A DNA stretch of 64,000 bases from Paenibacillus sp. FJAT-26967. GTDB lineage: Bacteria; Bacillota; Bacilli; Paenibacillales; NBRC-103111. A program made the translations under genes and the position numbers. The stretch lies in contig NZ_LMXH01000002.1 of the NCBI RefSeq assembly GCF_001541095.1, positions 758,671 through 822,670 on the forward strand, read 5' to 3'. This document shows positions 17,797-25,942 of the stretch, one piece after another (the stretch's first letter is position 1; every line of letters starts with the position of its first letter). The notes beneath the pieces were generated by a model, which made no database searches, had not been told where the DNA came from, and saw only the letters and a list, made by a program, of their open reading frames with translations.

Positions 17797-18354
17797 ATGG
17801 TACAGGCAAAAGAAGAGATAAGTCTAAGCAGGATAATGACCCGAATTTTAAGACATACACCCGAGCAGTTCGGTATTTATCTAACCGAAGATGGTTTCTG
17901 CACACTGGATGAATTGCTGCAAGGGCTCCGCTCCCAGAAAAGATGGGGGAATATCGTCATAGAGGATATTTATTCGGTAGTGCGAAATTCTGACAAGCAG
18001 CGGTTCGAAATAAAGGGAGAGAGGATCCGGGCAAGATACGGGCACAGTCATGACAAAATCAGCTATACACCGGGCAACCCTCCACCCAAGCTCTACCATG
18101 GAACCAATACCAAAGCGGTTGTGAGTATTCTGAAAAACGGTATTTCTTCCATGCAGCGGCAGTATGTCCATCTATCGGAGACGCTTCATTTTGCTGAACT
18201 GGCGGGAAGCAGGCGGGGGGAGCTGGTTATTATAGAAGTGGATACGATCCAGGCTGTCCAGCAGGGGAGTGCCTTTTATTACGCCGGTAATGAAGTATGG
18301 CTCGCGGATCATGTTCCGGCAGATTGTTGTATCGAAAAGAGGACAGGGAATTAA
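17797..18354 (+). CDS. kptA: RNA 2'-phosphotransferase KptA/Tpt1
   Basis: This 185-residue protein has the Tpt1/KptA layout. The N-terminal lobe has LSRIMTRILRH (R19-H20). The linker RNSDKQRFEIKGERIRARYGHS (residues 64-84) carries catalytic arginine candidates. The NAD-binding ART-like lobe has KLYHGT, VHLSE and AGSRRGELVIIEVD. The family removes an internal RNA 2'-phosphate by transferring it to NAD+, giving ADP-ribose 1'',2''-cyclic phosphate. ATG 17797 lies two bases after the rtcB stop and follows AAGGGAG, so the genes are probably co-translated. RtcB joints carry no 2'-phosphate, so the pairing is biochemically interesting. Confidence 0.9.
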   Translation: MVQAKEEISLSRIMTRILRHTPEQFGIYLTEDGFCTLDELLQGLRSQKRWGNIVIEDIYSVVRNSDKQRFEIKGERIRARYGHSHDKISYTPGNPPPKLYHGTNTKAVVSILKNGISSMQRQYVHLSETLHFAELAGSRRGELVIIEVDTIQAVQQGSAFYYAGNEVWLADHVPADCCIEKRTGN

Positions 18355-18368
18355 CCTGTTCTTTTTTT
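18335..18368 (+). terminator. Terminator at the end of kptA
   Basis: ACAGG/CCTGT with flanking AAAAG/TTTT pairing overlaps the last codons of kptA and runs into a seven-T tract. Confidence 0.65.
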
Positions 18369-18590
18369 GTAAGGAACATTAGCGAAAAATGAATAGTTTT
18401 ATTGGAAAAATCACAAACTTCTAAAAAAATATACGTAAAGGGCTAACAATCTATCGGAAAAGTTGTAATTGTTCCACGAAATATGGTTAACTATTTAAGT
18501 AGGTCTTTAATCCAAGGCCTTCTTTGTCTGGATGCGGCAAGCAAGCAGCATTCAAGACCATAAACTTCTTTGGGGAGATCCAATAAATAG

Positions 18591-19400
18591 ATGAATAAAC
18601 TACTAAAAGATGCCATGAAAATGCTCCTTCTCACGAGCCGGACTTTCTATATCCCTATTGCCCGTCTGTCCCCGGGTCTAAAAGAAGCCGTGGCTTCCGC
18701 TTACTTGTGTATGAGGGCTATTGATGAGATTGAAGATCATCCCGATCTTCCGGTCGCAGTTAAGGTAGAACTTCTGGAAGGAATCAGCAGAATTCTGGAA
18801 GAGTCCGGAGGGGCAGACGACTATACTGCGCTTTTCTCGCCTTATAAAGAAGCGCTTCCGCCGGTTTCTTTACGGATTCATGACTGGATCGTGCTATGTC
18901 CTAAACTGGCAGCGGGATTCGTCACGAAGAGTACAGCCAAAATGTCCAGACAGATGTCGGAATGGGTGGAAAAAGGCTGGGATATTAAAACGGAAGAAGA
19001 TTTGGATTATTATACCTATTGTGTGGCTGGTGCCGTAGGCGAACTGCTGTCCGATCTCTGGAAATGGTACGATGGCACAGAGAGTGATCCGGCCAAAGCC
19101 GTCGCATTCGGACGCGGGCTCCAGGCGGTGAATATCCTGCGGAACCGGAAGGAAGATATGGTTAGAGGTGTGGATTTCTTCCCGGACCAGTGGAGTCAGG
19201 AAACGATGATCCAGTACACCAAGCGGAACCTCATGCTAGCCGATGCTTATATAAATGAGCTCAAGCCGGGCCCGGCACGCAACTTCTGCCGGATTCCTTT
19301 TGAGTTGGCGCGCGGTACGCTCAAAGCAATCACTTCCGGCGTAGGCAAATTGAACCGGAAACAGGTTACGGAAATTGTGGACGGGTTGGGAACTACGTAA
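18591..19400 (+). CDS. Squalene/phytoene synthase-family enzyme with altered second Asp motif
   Basis: This 269-residue protein has the trans-isoprenyl diphosphate synthase (head-to-head) fold signatures: SRTFYIPIARLSPGLKEAV, first aspartate-rich motif DEIED (45-49) and DLDYYTYCVAGAVGELLSDLW (137-157). The second motif, usually NxxRDxxED, reads NILRNRKED (181-189), with Asn185 in place of the first aspartate. The family condenses two prenyl diphosphates to squalene, phytoene or dehydrosqualene. B. subtilis YisP is a diverged member that instead dephosphorylates farnesyl diphosphate. Without a partner desaturase or cyclase nearby, the product is open. The ribosome site is modest (GGGGAG, about 14 bases upstream). 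Confidence 0.75.
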   Translation: MNKLLKDAMKMLLLTSRTFYIPIARLSPGLKEAVASAYLCMRAIDEIEDHPDLPVAVKVELLEGISRILEESGGADDYTALFSPYKEALPPVSLRIHDWIVLCPKLAAGFVTKSTAKMSRQMSEWVEKGWDIKTEEDLDYYTYCVAGAVGELLSDLWKWYDGTESDPAKAVAFGRGLQAVNILRNRKEDMVRGVDFFPDQWSQETMIQYTKRNLMLADAYINELKPGPARNFCRIPFELARGTLKAITSGVGKLNRKQVTEIVDGLGTT

Positions 19401-19437
19401 CTTGCCGGCTCCTCACGTCCGAGGCCAAGAGGAACTT

Positions 19438-19480
19438 GCCCAGTAAACCTTCTGTCAGCGGAGGGTTTATTGGGCTTTTT
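19438..19480 (+). terminator. Terminator after the prenyl synthase gene
   Basis: GCCCAGTAAACC (19438-19449) pairs with GGTTTATTGGGC (19464-19475) across a short loop and is followed by TTTTT. One G-T pair is included. Confidence 0.85.
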
Positions 19481-19575
19481 CCGTATCGAGAGGTTTTTGT
19501 TATACTTAATCTGCGTAATCAGAACCGACCAGAGAAAATTCAGCCTTGCACATGCAGGAGTCCGGAGGGAACAAC

Positions 19576-19860
19576 ATGACATGGATCGCCAGCCAGGCTT
19601 ATTATAAAATACAGCGGAAAGTCGACGGAATTGAGCAAAAAACTATCGTCCATGACCGGAACATGTATTTATATAGAGATAGGATAGTAACCCGGTACCG
19701 CGAATTTGCAATCGAAGAAGTGTTCGACATGTCCTACCGTCCCATGGGCCGCGAGATGGGTATCTTCTATCTGCATACGAAGCAGGGCGTTTACCCTTAT
19801 ACAGTCAAAGAAGATCCCGCCTTATTTATAGAGGCCTTTAAACAATTTCAGTTTGAATAA
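19576..19860 (+). CDS. Conserved small protein, PH-like fold possible, unknown function
   Basis: This 94-residue soluble protein starts MTWIASQAYYKIQRKVDG and ends IEAFKQFQFE. ATG 19576 is preferred over two upstream in-frame ATGs because GGAGGG ends about six bases before it. The alternating beta pattern with a final amphipathic helix suggests a small PH-like domain, but this is an impression rather than a recognised family. It follows a terminator, so it is probably transcribed from its own promoter; TTGTTATACTTAAT near 19497-19510 may belong to it. Confidence 0.65.
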   Translation: MTWIASQAYYKIQRKVDGIEQKTIVHDRNMYLYRDRIVTRYREFAIEEVFDMSYRPMGREMGIFYLHTKQGVYPYTVKEDPALFIEAFKQFQFE

Positions 19861-20070
19861 AGTGTACAGTCGTTAATACGGGTGGCGAAGAATAGCGATT
19901 ACTATGATTAGAACTCTTTGGCAGTTAAATTCTATTACATGTTTATCAATATACACGCAGAAATAAACAAAAAGATTTATTCCTCTACCACATTGTAAAG
20001 GGAAGACCCGGGAATAAACATATATTCCAAATAGAGTTTCCGTATGACCTTCTGAATATGGAGTTTTCTG

Positions 20071-20103
20071 ACACCTGAAATCAGCTGATTTCAGGTGTTT
20101 TTG
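20071..20103. terminator. Intrinsic terminator, strong palindrome
   Basis: ACACCTGAAATCA pairs with TGATTTCAGGTGT with a two-base loop, followed by TTTTT. It lies about 210 bases after the preceding small gene and before the TarJ-like promoter region. Confidence 0.85.
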
Positions 20104-20192
20104 CGCTCTTTTAGATCCTTTTATGAGAAAAATAAAAAAATGGGGATTGACAGTGAGGTTTTTAACAGGTTAATCTAATAATGCAATAACAA

Positions 20193-20209
20193 GCATAAAT
20201 GAACATTTA
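20193..20209. promoter_or_regulatory. Shared operator, copy 1 (TAAATGAACATTTA core)
   Basis: GCATAAATGAACATTTA contains the palindrome TAAATG-AA-CATTTA. The identical 17-base word recurs at 21678-21694 in front of the sugar transporter operon. Further GAACAT half-sites follow immediately. It is probably the binding site of a dimeric regulator that controls both units. Confidence 0.6.
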
Positions 20210-20365
20210 ACGAACATTGAACAACCCCGAAATGCTCGTATAAGAATTTGAATGTGTACATACGAGCAATCCATCGGCGTCACTCCGGTGAACCCTTCAC
20301 TGCGTTCATGCGAGGGCTAGTGAACTTCATATAGTTGTATCAAATTAACGGAGGTGCAATGAGAA

Positions 20366-21460
20366 TTGGGCGTTGCAACAACAGGTACCGTGCATTCACG
20401 CACTTTACGTCTGACTGAACCGCATGTAGTTGAAGAGATGTTGGTGGAGAGAGAGATTCCCGCAGGTTTCGTAGTCGTCAACCCGACGATTGCCAGCATC
20501 TGTCATGCAGATCTCCGCTATTACGGCGGCATGAGAAAACCCGAAATTCTCGCCAGGAAATTGCCCATGGCTCTGCTTCATGAAGGGATAGGCACTGTTG
20601 TCCAAAGCAATGGGACTGAGCTCGCTCCAGGCCAGCGAGTCGTAATCGTCCCCAACCTTCCGGGGCATCTGCTTCATGATTTGGAGCCGGATCAATGCTG
20701 TCCGGCATGCCGCGGCGAAATTCCGGATAACTATTGTACACGCGGCCTATTCCTAGGGAGCGGAACGGACGGTATCGCCCAGAGCCGTTTAGTCCTGCCA
20801 GCACCTTGCGTCATACCGATTCCGGATTCCGTCCCGGATGAAATCGCCGTATTGGCTGAATTGTGCAGTGTCTCTTACCGGGCACTCAGAGGAATAAGTC
20901 CAGTGCTCGAACATGCGCGTGTTGCCGTGTTTGGCGACGGACCTGTCGGGTATTTAACCGCAGCTATGCTGCACCATGCTTTCGGCTTAGAACGCGACCG
21001 GTTGACGGTGTTCGGAGCTGTTAGAGAGAAGCTGGATGAATTCACTTTCGCGGCAACCGAGATGGTTCAGCATTATAATTTTGACTCGGCTGATGGTGTA
21101 GACATCGTAGTGGAATGTACAGGCGGTCGTTTCAGCGAGAGCGCGATTAATCAAGGAATTGATCTTTTGAAAGCGGGAGGGCATCTGATCGCGATGGGCG
21201 TCAGTGAAGACCTGGTACCCATTAATACGCGGGATATTCTGGAAAAGGGGCTTACGATTCACGGCAGCAGCCGCAGTTCAATCGGTGATTTTGCGGAAGT
21301 GATGAAAGTTATGGAGAGTAAGGAGTGTCAGCGTACACTCAGGCAGCTGCTTCCCGATCAGTATACGGTTGTGAGCAAGGCAGACGACTTCGCTGGCGCT
21401 ATGGAGTCTGCCCTGGCTCACCGGGACTGGAAAAAAACCATCCTCGACTTTCACTGGTGA
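20366..21460 (+). CDS. TarJ-like ribulose-5-phosphate reductase / ribitol-5-phosphate dehydrogenase
   Basis: A 364-residue zinc-dependent medium-chain dehydrogenase. From memory it follows Staphylococcus/Bacillus TarJ closely: SICHADLRYYGG, KLPMALLHEGIGTV, VIVPNLPGH, GSGTDGIAQSR, ECTGGRFSESAINQGIDLL and NTRDILEKGLTIHGSSRSS. TarJ interconverts ribulose-5-phosphate and ribitol-5-phosphate with NADP(H). No cytidylyltransferase (TarI) gene is adjacent, so it may work here in catabolism rather than CDP-ribitol synthesis. TTG 20366 is the start because GGAGG (20350-20354) lies eleven bases upstream. The overlapping ATG at 20359 is in another frame and closes after 19 codons. An operator identical to that of the downstream transporter precedes it. 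Confidence 0.8.
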   Translation: MGVATTGTVHSRTLRLTEPHVVEEMLVEREIPAGFVVVNPTIASICHADLRYYGGMRKPEILARKLPMALLHEGIGTVVQSNGTELAPGQRVVIVPNLPGHLLHDLEPDQCCPACRGEIPDNYCTRGLFLGSGTDGIAQSRLVLPAPCVIPIPDSVPDEIAVLAELCSVSYRALRGISPVLEHARVAVFGDGPVGYLTAAMLHHAFGLERDRLTVFGAVREKLDEFTFAATEMVQHYNFDSADGVDIVVECTGGRFSESAINQGIDLLKAGGHLIAMGVSEDLVPINTRDILEKGLTIHGSSRSSIGDFAEVMKVMESKECQRTLRQLLPDQYTVVSKADDFAGAMESALAHRDWKKTILDFHW

Positions 21461-21527
21461 CACAGTGCAAGTCGTAGCATGAATTGTATCATATAACGAC
21501 GTTTAAGTTAAGAACGAGCAATTAAAC

Positions 21528-21554
21528 GGACTGCACCCGGCAGTCCTTCTCTTT
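21528..21554 (+). terminator. Terminator after the TarJ-like gene
   Basis: GGACTGC (21528-21534) and GCAGTCC (21540-21546) form a compact hairpin followed by a T-rich tract, separating this gene from the transporter operon. Confidence 0.8.
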
Positions 21555-21677
21555 CATTTTATAATGAAAGCGCAATCATTCAAATAAGTTTAAAAATATT
21601 GCGATTACTTTAGCTTTACTTATTCTTAAAATGAGCGTAATACTCACAAAACAATTGCTGACTAAACTTGTAATTGA

Positions 21678-21694
21678 GCATAAATGAACATTTA
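21678..21694. promoter_or_regulatory. Shared operator, copy 2
   Basis: This is identical over 17 bases (GCATAAATGAACATTTA) to the site at 20193-20209. A further half-site (GTGTAAATGAA, 21698-21708) lies 3' of it. It sits about 95 bases before the transporter ATPase start, in a 320-base intergenic stretch with no other clear feature besides the terminator at 21528-21554. Confidence 0.6.
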
Positions 21695-21788
21695 CGAGTG
21701 TAAATGAATTACTTTTTCAACAGAGTTCATTCATGCTCAACGTGACCAGAGTATAGAAGTCATTGCAGATGAGAAGGAGGAAATACTC

Positions 21789-22841
21789 TTGGCATCCATT
21801 GAATTTCAGCAAGTTACTCAAGCCTTCGATAAGAATGTCATTATCAAAGACTTGAATCTCACAATCGAAGACGGCAAGTTTACCGTCCTCGTAGGACCGT
21901 CGGGCTGCGGCAAAACAACTCTTCTGCGGATGATTGCCGGCCTGGATCCTCAAACAGCCGGTTCCGTTCTGATCAACGGAAAAGATGTCACGCGAATTGC
22001 CCCGGGGCAAAGAGGCGTTGCCATGGTCTTTCAGAACTATGCCATTTATCCGACGATGTCGGTGAGGGAGAACATTGAATTCGGACTCAAGAATAACAAA
22101 GTACCCAAAGAAGAGCGGACACGTCTGGTTGAGAGCATAAGCGAAACGGTGGGGCTGCGGCCGTACCTTGACCGTAAACCGTCTACGCTGTCGGGAGGCC
22201 AGCGCCAGCGAGTGGCCTTGGCGCGTGCCATGGTTAAGAAACCGTCGGTCTTTCTGATGGATGAACCTCTTTCCAATCTGGATGCCAAACTTAGGGTACA
22301 GATGCGGATCGAGCTGATTGAAATGCACAAGAAACTAGGGACTACATTCGTCTATGTTACTCACGACCAAGTGGAGGCCATGTCAATGGCGGATACGATC
22401 GTCCTGATGAATCAGGGCAAAATCCAGCAAGAAGCGGCTCCAGAAACGATCTACCATCATCCGAGCAATTTGTTCGCCGCCCAGTTCATTGGTGTACCGC
22501 CAATGAATATCGGCGAATTGGGAATAGATGGCGTTAAATTCGGTTTTCGCCCCGAAGGTGCGATCTTGTCCAAGGAACAGGGAGAAGCCCACTACTCGGT
22601 TCAGGGCGTAATCGCCACAAGAGAGATGCTGGGTTCGGAGACCATTTACCAAGTCAAATCCGGTGATCATTCTTTTATGATCAAATGCACGGAAGACAGG
22701 TTCTCGGTTGACGATATCGTCTTCCTGGATATCGGAGCGGAGAAGCTCTTTTTCTTCGGAGAGGATGAGCAGGTAATCAACCGGGATGACCGGCGGTTTG
22801 CGGATTATCTGAATGTGCTTAGAGGGCAGAGGCATGGATAA
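21789..22841 (+). CDS. Sugar ABC transporter ATPase (MalK/UgpC/MsmX family)
   Basis: A 350-residue ATPase with Walker A VGPSGCGKTT, signature LSGGQRQRVALARAM, Walker B VFLMDEPLSNLDAKLR, the switch histidine in YVTHDQVEAMSMAD, and a C-terminal TOBE-like domain (FGFRPEGAILSKEQ). This is the carbohydrate-importer class. The family is usually about 365-375 residues, so the C-terminal domain is slightly short. TTG 21789 follows GAAGGAGGAAATACTC. It heads an operon with its own permeases and binding protein, which is notable because many Bacillales sugar importers share one remote MsmX ATPase. Confidence 0.92.
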   Translation: MASIEFQQVTQAFDKNVIIKDLNLTIEDGKFTVLVGPSGCGKTTLLRMIAGLDPQTAGSVLINGKDVTRIAPGQRGVAMVFQNYAIYPTMSVRENIEFGLKNNKVPKEERTRLVESISETVGLRPYLDRKPSTLSGGQRQRVALARAMVKKPSVFLMDEPLSNLDAKLRVQMRIELIEMHKKLGTTFVYVTHDQVEAMSMADTIVLMNQGKIQQEAAPETIYHHPSNLFAAQFIGVPPMNIGELGIDGVKFGFRPEGAILSKEQGEAHYSVQGVIATREMLGSETIYQVKSGDHSFMIKCTEDRFSVDDIVFLDIGAEKLFFFGEDEQVINRDDRRFADYLNVLRGQRHG

Positions 22842-23712
22842 AAAAAGAATATGGGAAGCCGTCCGTCCGTATCTTATGATTCTGCCGGCCATGGCAGGTA
22901 TTCTTCTGTTCGTCATTTACCCGGTGTTCTATTTGATCAAATTAAGCTTTTATAAGTATAACCTCATGAACAAAGATAAAAGTAAATTCATTGGAATGGA
23001 TAACTATACCCAGATTTTTTCCAGAGATGATTTCTACACCGCCTTATGGAACACCGTGATCTATACAATCGGAGTCGTGGGCTTAACGATGATCCTATCG
23101 CTTCTGATTGCCGTCTGGCTCAATAAAAAAACACGATTTAACGCAATCGTCCAGGCTGGGATTTTTACACCTCATATTATTTCCATCGTATCGGTTGCGC
23201 TTGTGTGGATGTGGCTGATGGAGCCTAGTCACGGTCTCCTGAATTATGTCCTGAAAGCGGTCGGACTGCCGGGCTCCCCCTGGCTGCAAAGTTCCGGCAC
23301 GGCCATGATCTCCGTTATTCTGGTCTCGGTCTGGCAAAATATCGGGTACTATACGCTGATTATTGTAGCGGCACTGCAAAGTGTTCCGCCTACGATCTAC
23401 GAAGCGGCTGCACTGGATAATGCCAGTAAATTCAAAGTATTTACGAAAATTACGCTGCCGCTTATTTCGCCCCAGCTGTTTTTCATTCTGATTATTATGA
23501 CTATCGGGTCCTTTAAAGTATTTGATACCGTCAAAATTATGACAGGCGGGGGACCGAGCGGCGCTACGACCACACTTGTCTATTATATTTACGAATTCAG
23601 ATCGAACAGCATCGGGTACGCGTCCGCCACTGGCGTGATTCTGATGGCGATTATTGCAGTCTTGACCTTCGTGTACTTCCGCTTATTGTCCAAAAAAGTT
23701 CATTACCAGTAG
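22834..23712 (+). CDS. Sugar ABC transporter permease, UgpA/MsmF type
   Basis: This 292-residue membrane protein has six predicted transmembrane segments. The ATPase-docking EAA loop is YEAAALDNASKFKVFTKITLPLI, and the family segment DTVKIMTGGGPSGATTT follows. ATG 22834 overlaps the ATPase gene's last codons by 8 bases, so the two are translationally coupled. It pairs with the next permease to form a carbohydrate or polyol-phosphate channel. Confidence 0.92.
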   Translation: MDKKRIWEAVRPYLMILPAMAGILLFVIYPVFYLIKLSFYKYNLMNKDKSKFIGMDNYTQIFSRDDFYTALWNTVIYTIGVVGLTMILSLLIAVWLNKKTRFNAIVQAGIFTPHIISIVSVALVWMWLMEPSHGLLNYVLKAVGLPGSPWLQSSGTAMISVILVSVWQNIGYYTLIIVAALQSVPPTIYEAAALDNASKFKVFTKITLPLISPQLFFILIIMTIGSFKVFDTVKIMTGGGPSGATTTLVYYIYEFRSNSIGYASATGVILMAIIAVLTFVYFRLLSKKVHYQ

Positions 23713-23747
23713 CGCCTTAGATTCATCCAGAAGGAGGTGTTCCATCC

Positions 23748-24578
23748 GTGACATTTGATTTAAAAGTCTTTCGGCACGTCCTGAGCTTTCTATTGAAAGC
23801 TGTTGTTCTTCTGTTATTCGTAATCCCGTTTCTGTGGATGATTTCAACGTCCCTGCAAACGTTCGAGGAGACAATGGCGTTCCCGCCGACTTGGATTCCG
23901 TCAGTTCCGCAGTGGATTAATTTTGTTGATGCCATGAAGGCAGGGCCTTTTCTGACATATGCTAAAAACTCGGTCATCATCACGTTCTCCATCATTTGCG
24001 TACAAATGATGGTGATGATCCCGGCGGCGTATGCATTCGCCAAATATAAGTTCTTCGGTAAAGAAATTTTGTTCGGCATGGTGCTCCTTGCTTTCATGAT
24101 TCCCGGCCAGGTAACCTTCATTCCCGTTTATCTCATGCTGGCCGATCTGGGTCTCATCAAGTCACTGTGGCCTCAGATTATTCCGTTCATGTCCAACGCC
24201 TTCGGCATCTTCCTGCTCCGGCAGTATTTTATGCAAATCCCGCAAGAAATCATTGAATCCGCGCGGCTGGATAATGCGAGTGAATTCAAGATTATACGGA
24301 AAATCATGATTCCGATGTCCTTGCCCGCTCTGGCGACGATTGCGTTATTCAGTTTTGTTAGCCACTGGAACGATTATTTCTGGCCGCTGGTTATGACAGA
24401 TTCTGCAGCGGTCCGTCCGCTTACGATGGGAATCGCCATGCTGCGCGAGACGGAGGGGATCAGCAATTGGCATATTATTATGGCCGGCAACGTGGTGCTG
24501 GTTGTCCCGATTCTCCTAGTATATCTCATGGCCTCGAAGCAAATTGTCAAAGCTTTTGTATACTCCGGAATTAAATAA
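23748..24578 (+). CDS. Sugar ABC transporter permease, UgpE/MsmG type
   Basis: A 276-residue permease with the N-terminal helix followed by PFLWMISTSLQTFEE, the EAA loop IESARLDNASEFKIIRKIMIPM, and a final NDYFWPLVM region typical of the MalG/UgpE group. GTG 23748 follows AAGGAGGTG. It is the second half of the permease heterodimer. Confidence 0.92.
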   Translation: MTFDLKVFRHVLSFLLKAVVLLLFVIPFLWMISTSLQTFEETMAFPPTWIPSVPQWINFVDAMKAGPFLTYAKNSVIITFSIICVQMMVMIPAAYAFAKYKFFGKEILFGMVLLAFMIPGQVTFIPVYLMLADLGLIKSLWPQIIPFMSNAFGIFLLRQYFMQIPQEIIESARLDNASEFKIIRKIMIPMSLPALATIALFSFVSHWNDYFWPLVMTDSAAVRPLTMGIAMLRETEGISNWHIIMAGNVVLVVPILLVYLMASKQIVKAFVYSGIK

Positions 24579-24623
24579 AGCAACTGCCGGAAAACACTTT
24601 TCATTCAAATGGAGGGATTTACG

Positions 24624-25922
24624 ATGAGAAAAAAATGGTCCGCACTCATACTGACAGCTGCAATGGTGTCGGGTGTACTCGCAGGCTGCTCCGGCCAGGA
24701 GAATCCAGGCGAAGTTCAGGGCAGCGAGAAAGCGCCGACTAATGCGGCAGGGAAGACGACCGTGCAATTCTGGCATTCCTTAGGCGGTAAGAACGGCGAT
24801 TACATGAGCGGCATGATCAAACGATTCAATGAATCTCAAGATAAAATTGAGGTTGTGGGTACTTTCCAGGGATCTTATGACGAAACGGTCACGAAACTGC
24901 AGCAGTCTGTCGCCGCCAAGACCGGACCGGATATCACTATGCTGGAGCGGGCCTACATTCAGATGTTCTCGGAATCCGATGTCCTCGAAGACCTGACTCC
25001 CTATATGAAAAAGTCCGGACTAAGTAAGGATGATTTTACGGCAGGCTTAATGGGGCATTCTACTTTTGATAACAAGCTCGTCTCGCTTCCGTTAAATCGT
25101 TCCACTCCCATTCTTCATGTAAACAAAACGATGCTGGATGAGAAAGGGCTTGCCATTCCCAAAACATGGGATGATCTGAAGAAGGTAGCCAATGCTCTAG
25201 TCATCAAGGAAAATGGCGAGTTCAAGCGTTACGGCTACAGCATGCCTTATGATACGTGGTACCCGATTGCGATGATTTCTCAGGCCAAGGGCAAATTTTT
25301 CAACGACGAGGCGACTTCAATCGGATTTAATAACGGGGAAGGCGTCAAAGCGTTTCAATTCCTGAAGGAACAGCAGGCAACGGGAGCACTGTACTATCCA
25401 CCTGCTCAAGATTCCGGTAATATCGTGAATCAGATGTTTACGAGCGGTAAAATCGGGTTGATGTATCAATCAACGGGTGTGATCGGCAGTCTGAAAGACA
25501 GTGCCAAATTCGATTACGTGACCGCTTATCTGCCGATGGATCAGGTGTACGCTAACCCGACGGGTGGCGCCAATATTTCTATGATGGCCGACTCGAAAAG
25601 CAAAGAGGCTGCATGGGAATTCATTAACTGGACAATGACCGATCCAAACGGCGGTTTGCAGTTTATTCTGGATACGGGCTATCTGCCATTTACTAAGAAA
25701 ATGGCTGAATCACAGCAAATGAAAGATCTCTGGGCCAAGGAGCCTAACCGTAAAGTAGCCTATGATCAATTGCAGTATGCGGTTGACACTAACAAGCACG
25801 TGGCATGGACTCAGGTCATGCAGGAGTTTTTCAAAGCGATCCAGGCCATCATGTACGATAACAAGAACATTGAAGCTACCCTAGATACCTTCAAGAAAGA
25901 GACCGAACGTATTCTGAAATAA
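24624..25922 (+). CDS. Sugar ABC transporter substrate-binding lipoprotein (family 1, UgpB-like)
   Basis: This 432-residue lipoprotein has lipobox VLAG-C, cysteine 22. The mature sequence begins the family-1 fold with TTVQFWHSLGGKNGDYMSGMIKRFNESQ and shows LPLNRSTPILHVNKTML and PKTWDDLKKVANAL. The remembered closest group is UgpB, which binds glycerol-3-phosphate or glycerophosphodiesters. A polyol-phosphate ligand would agree with the TarJ-like enzyme and TagC-like protein next to it. ATG 24624 is preferred over 24609 because GGAGGG precedes it at good spacing. Confidence 0.88.
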   Translation: MRKKWSALILTAAMVSGVLAGCSGQENPGEVQGSEKAPTNAAGKTTVQFWHSLGGKNGDYMSGMIKRFNESQDKIEVVGTFQGSYDETVTKLQQSVAAKTGPDITMLERAYIQMFSESDVLEDLTPYMKKSGLSKDDFTAGLMGHSTFDNKLVSLPLNRSTPILHVNKTMLDEKGLAIPKTWDDLKKVANALVIKENGEFKRYGYSMPYDTWYPIAMISQAKGKFFNDEATSIGFNNGEGVKAFQFLKEQQATGALYYPPAQDSGNIVNQMFTSGKIGLMYQSTGVIGSLKDSAKFDYVTAYLPMDQVYANPTGGANISMMADSKSKEAAWEFINWTMTDPNGGLQFILDTGYLPFTKKMAESQQMKDLWAKEPNRKVAYDQLQYAVDTNKHVAWTQVMQEFFKAIQAIMYDNKNIEATLDTFKKETERILK

Positions 25923-25942
25923 TATAAATGTGGAGGTGCGGG

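Larger units (their letters stand above)
19861..20365. other. Regulatory intergenic region upstream of the TarJ-like gene
   Basis: About 500 bases without a gene. In order it holds a strong terminator (20071-20103), a perfect TTGACA at 20147-20152 with only a weak -10 candidate near 20171, the palindromic operator at 20193-20209 with extra GAACAT half-sites to 20220, and an inverted repeat TGCTCGTAT/ATACGAGCA (20233-20241 and 20260-20268) that would fold in the 5' leader. No ORF with a credible ribosome site was found. Confidence 0.6.
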
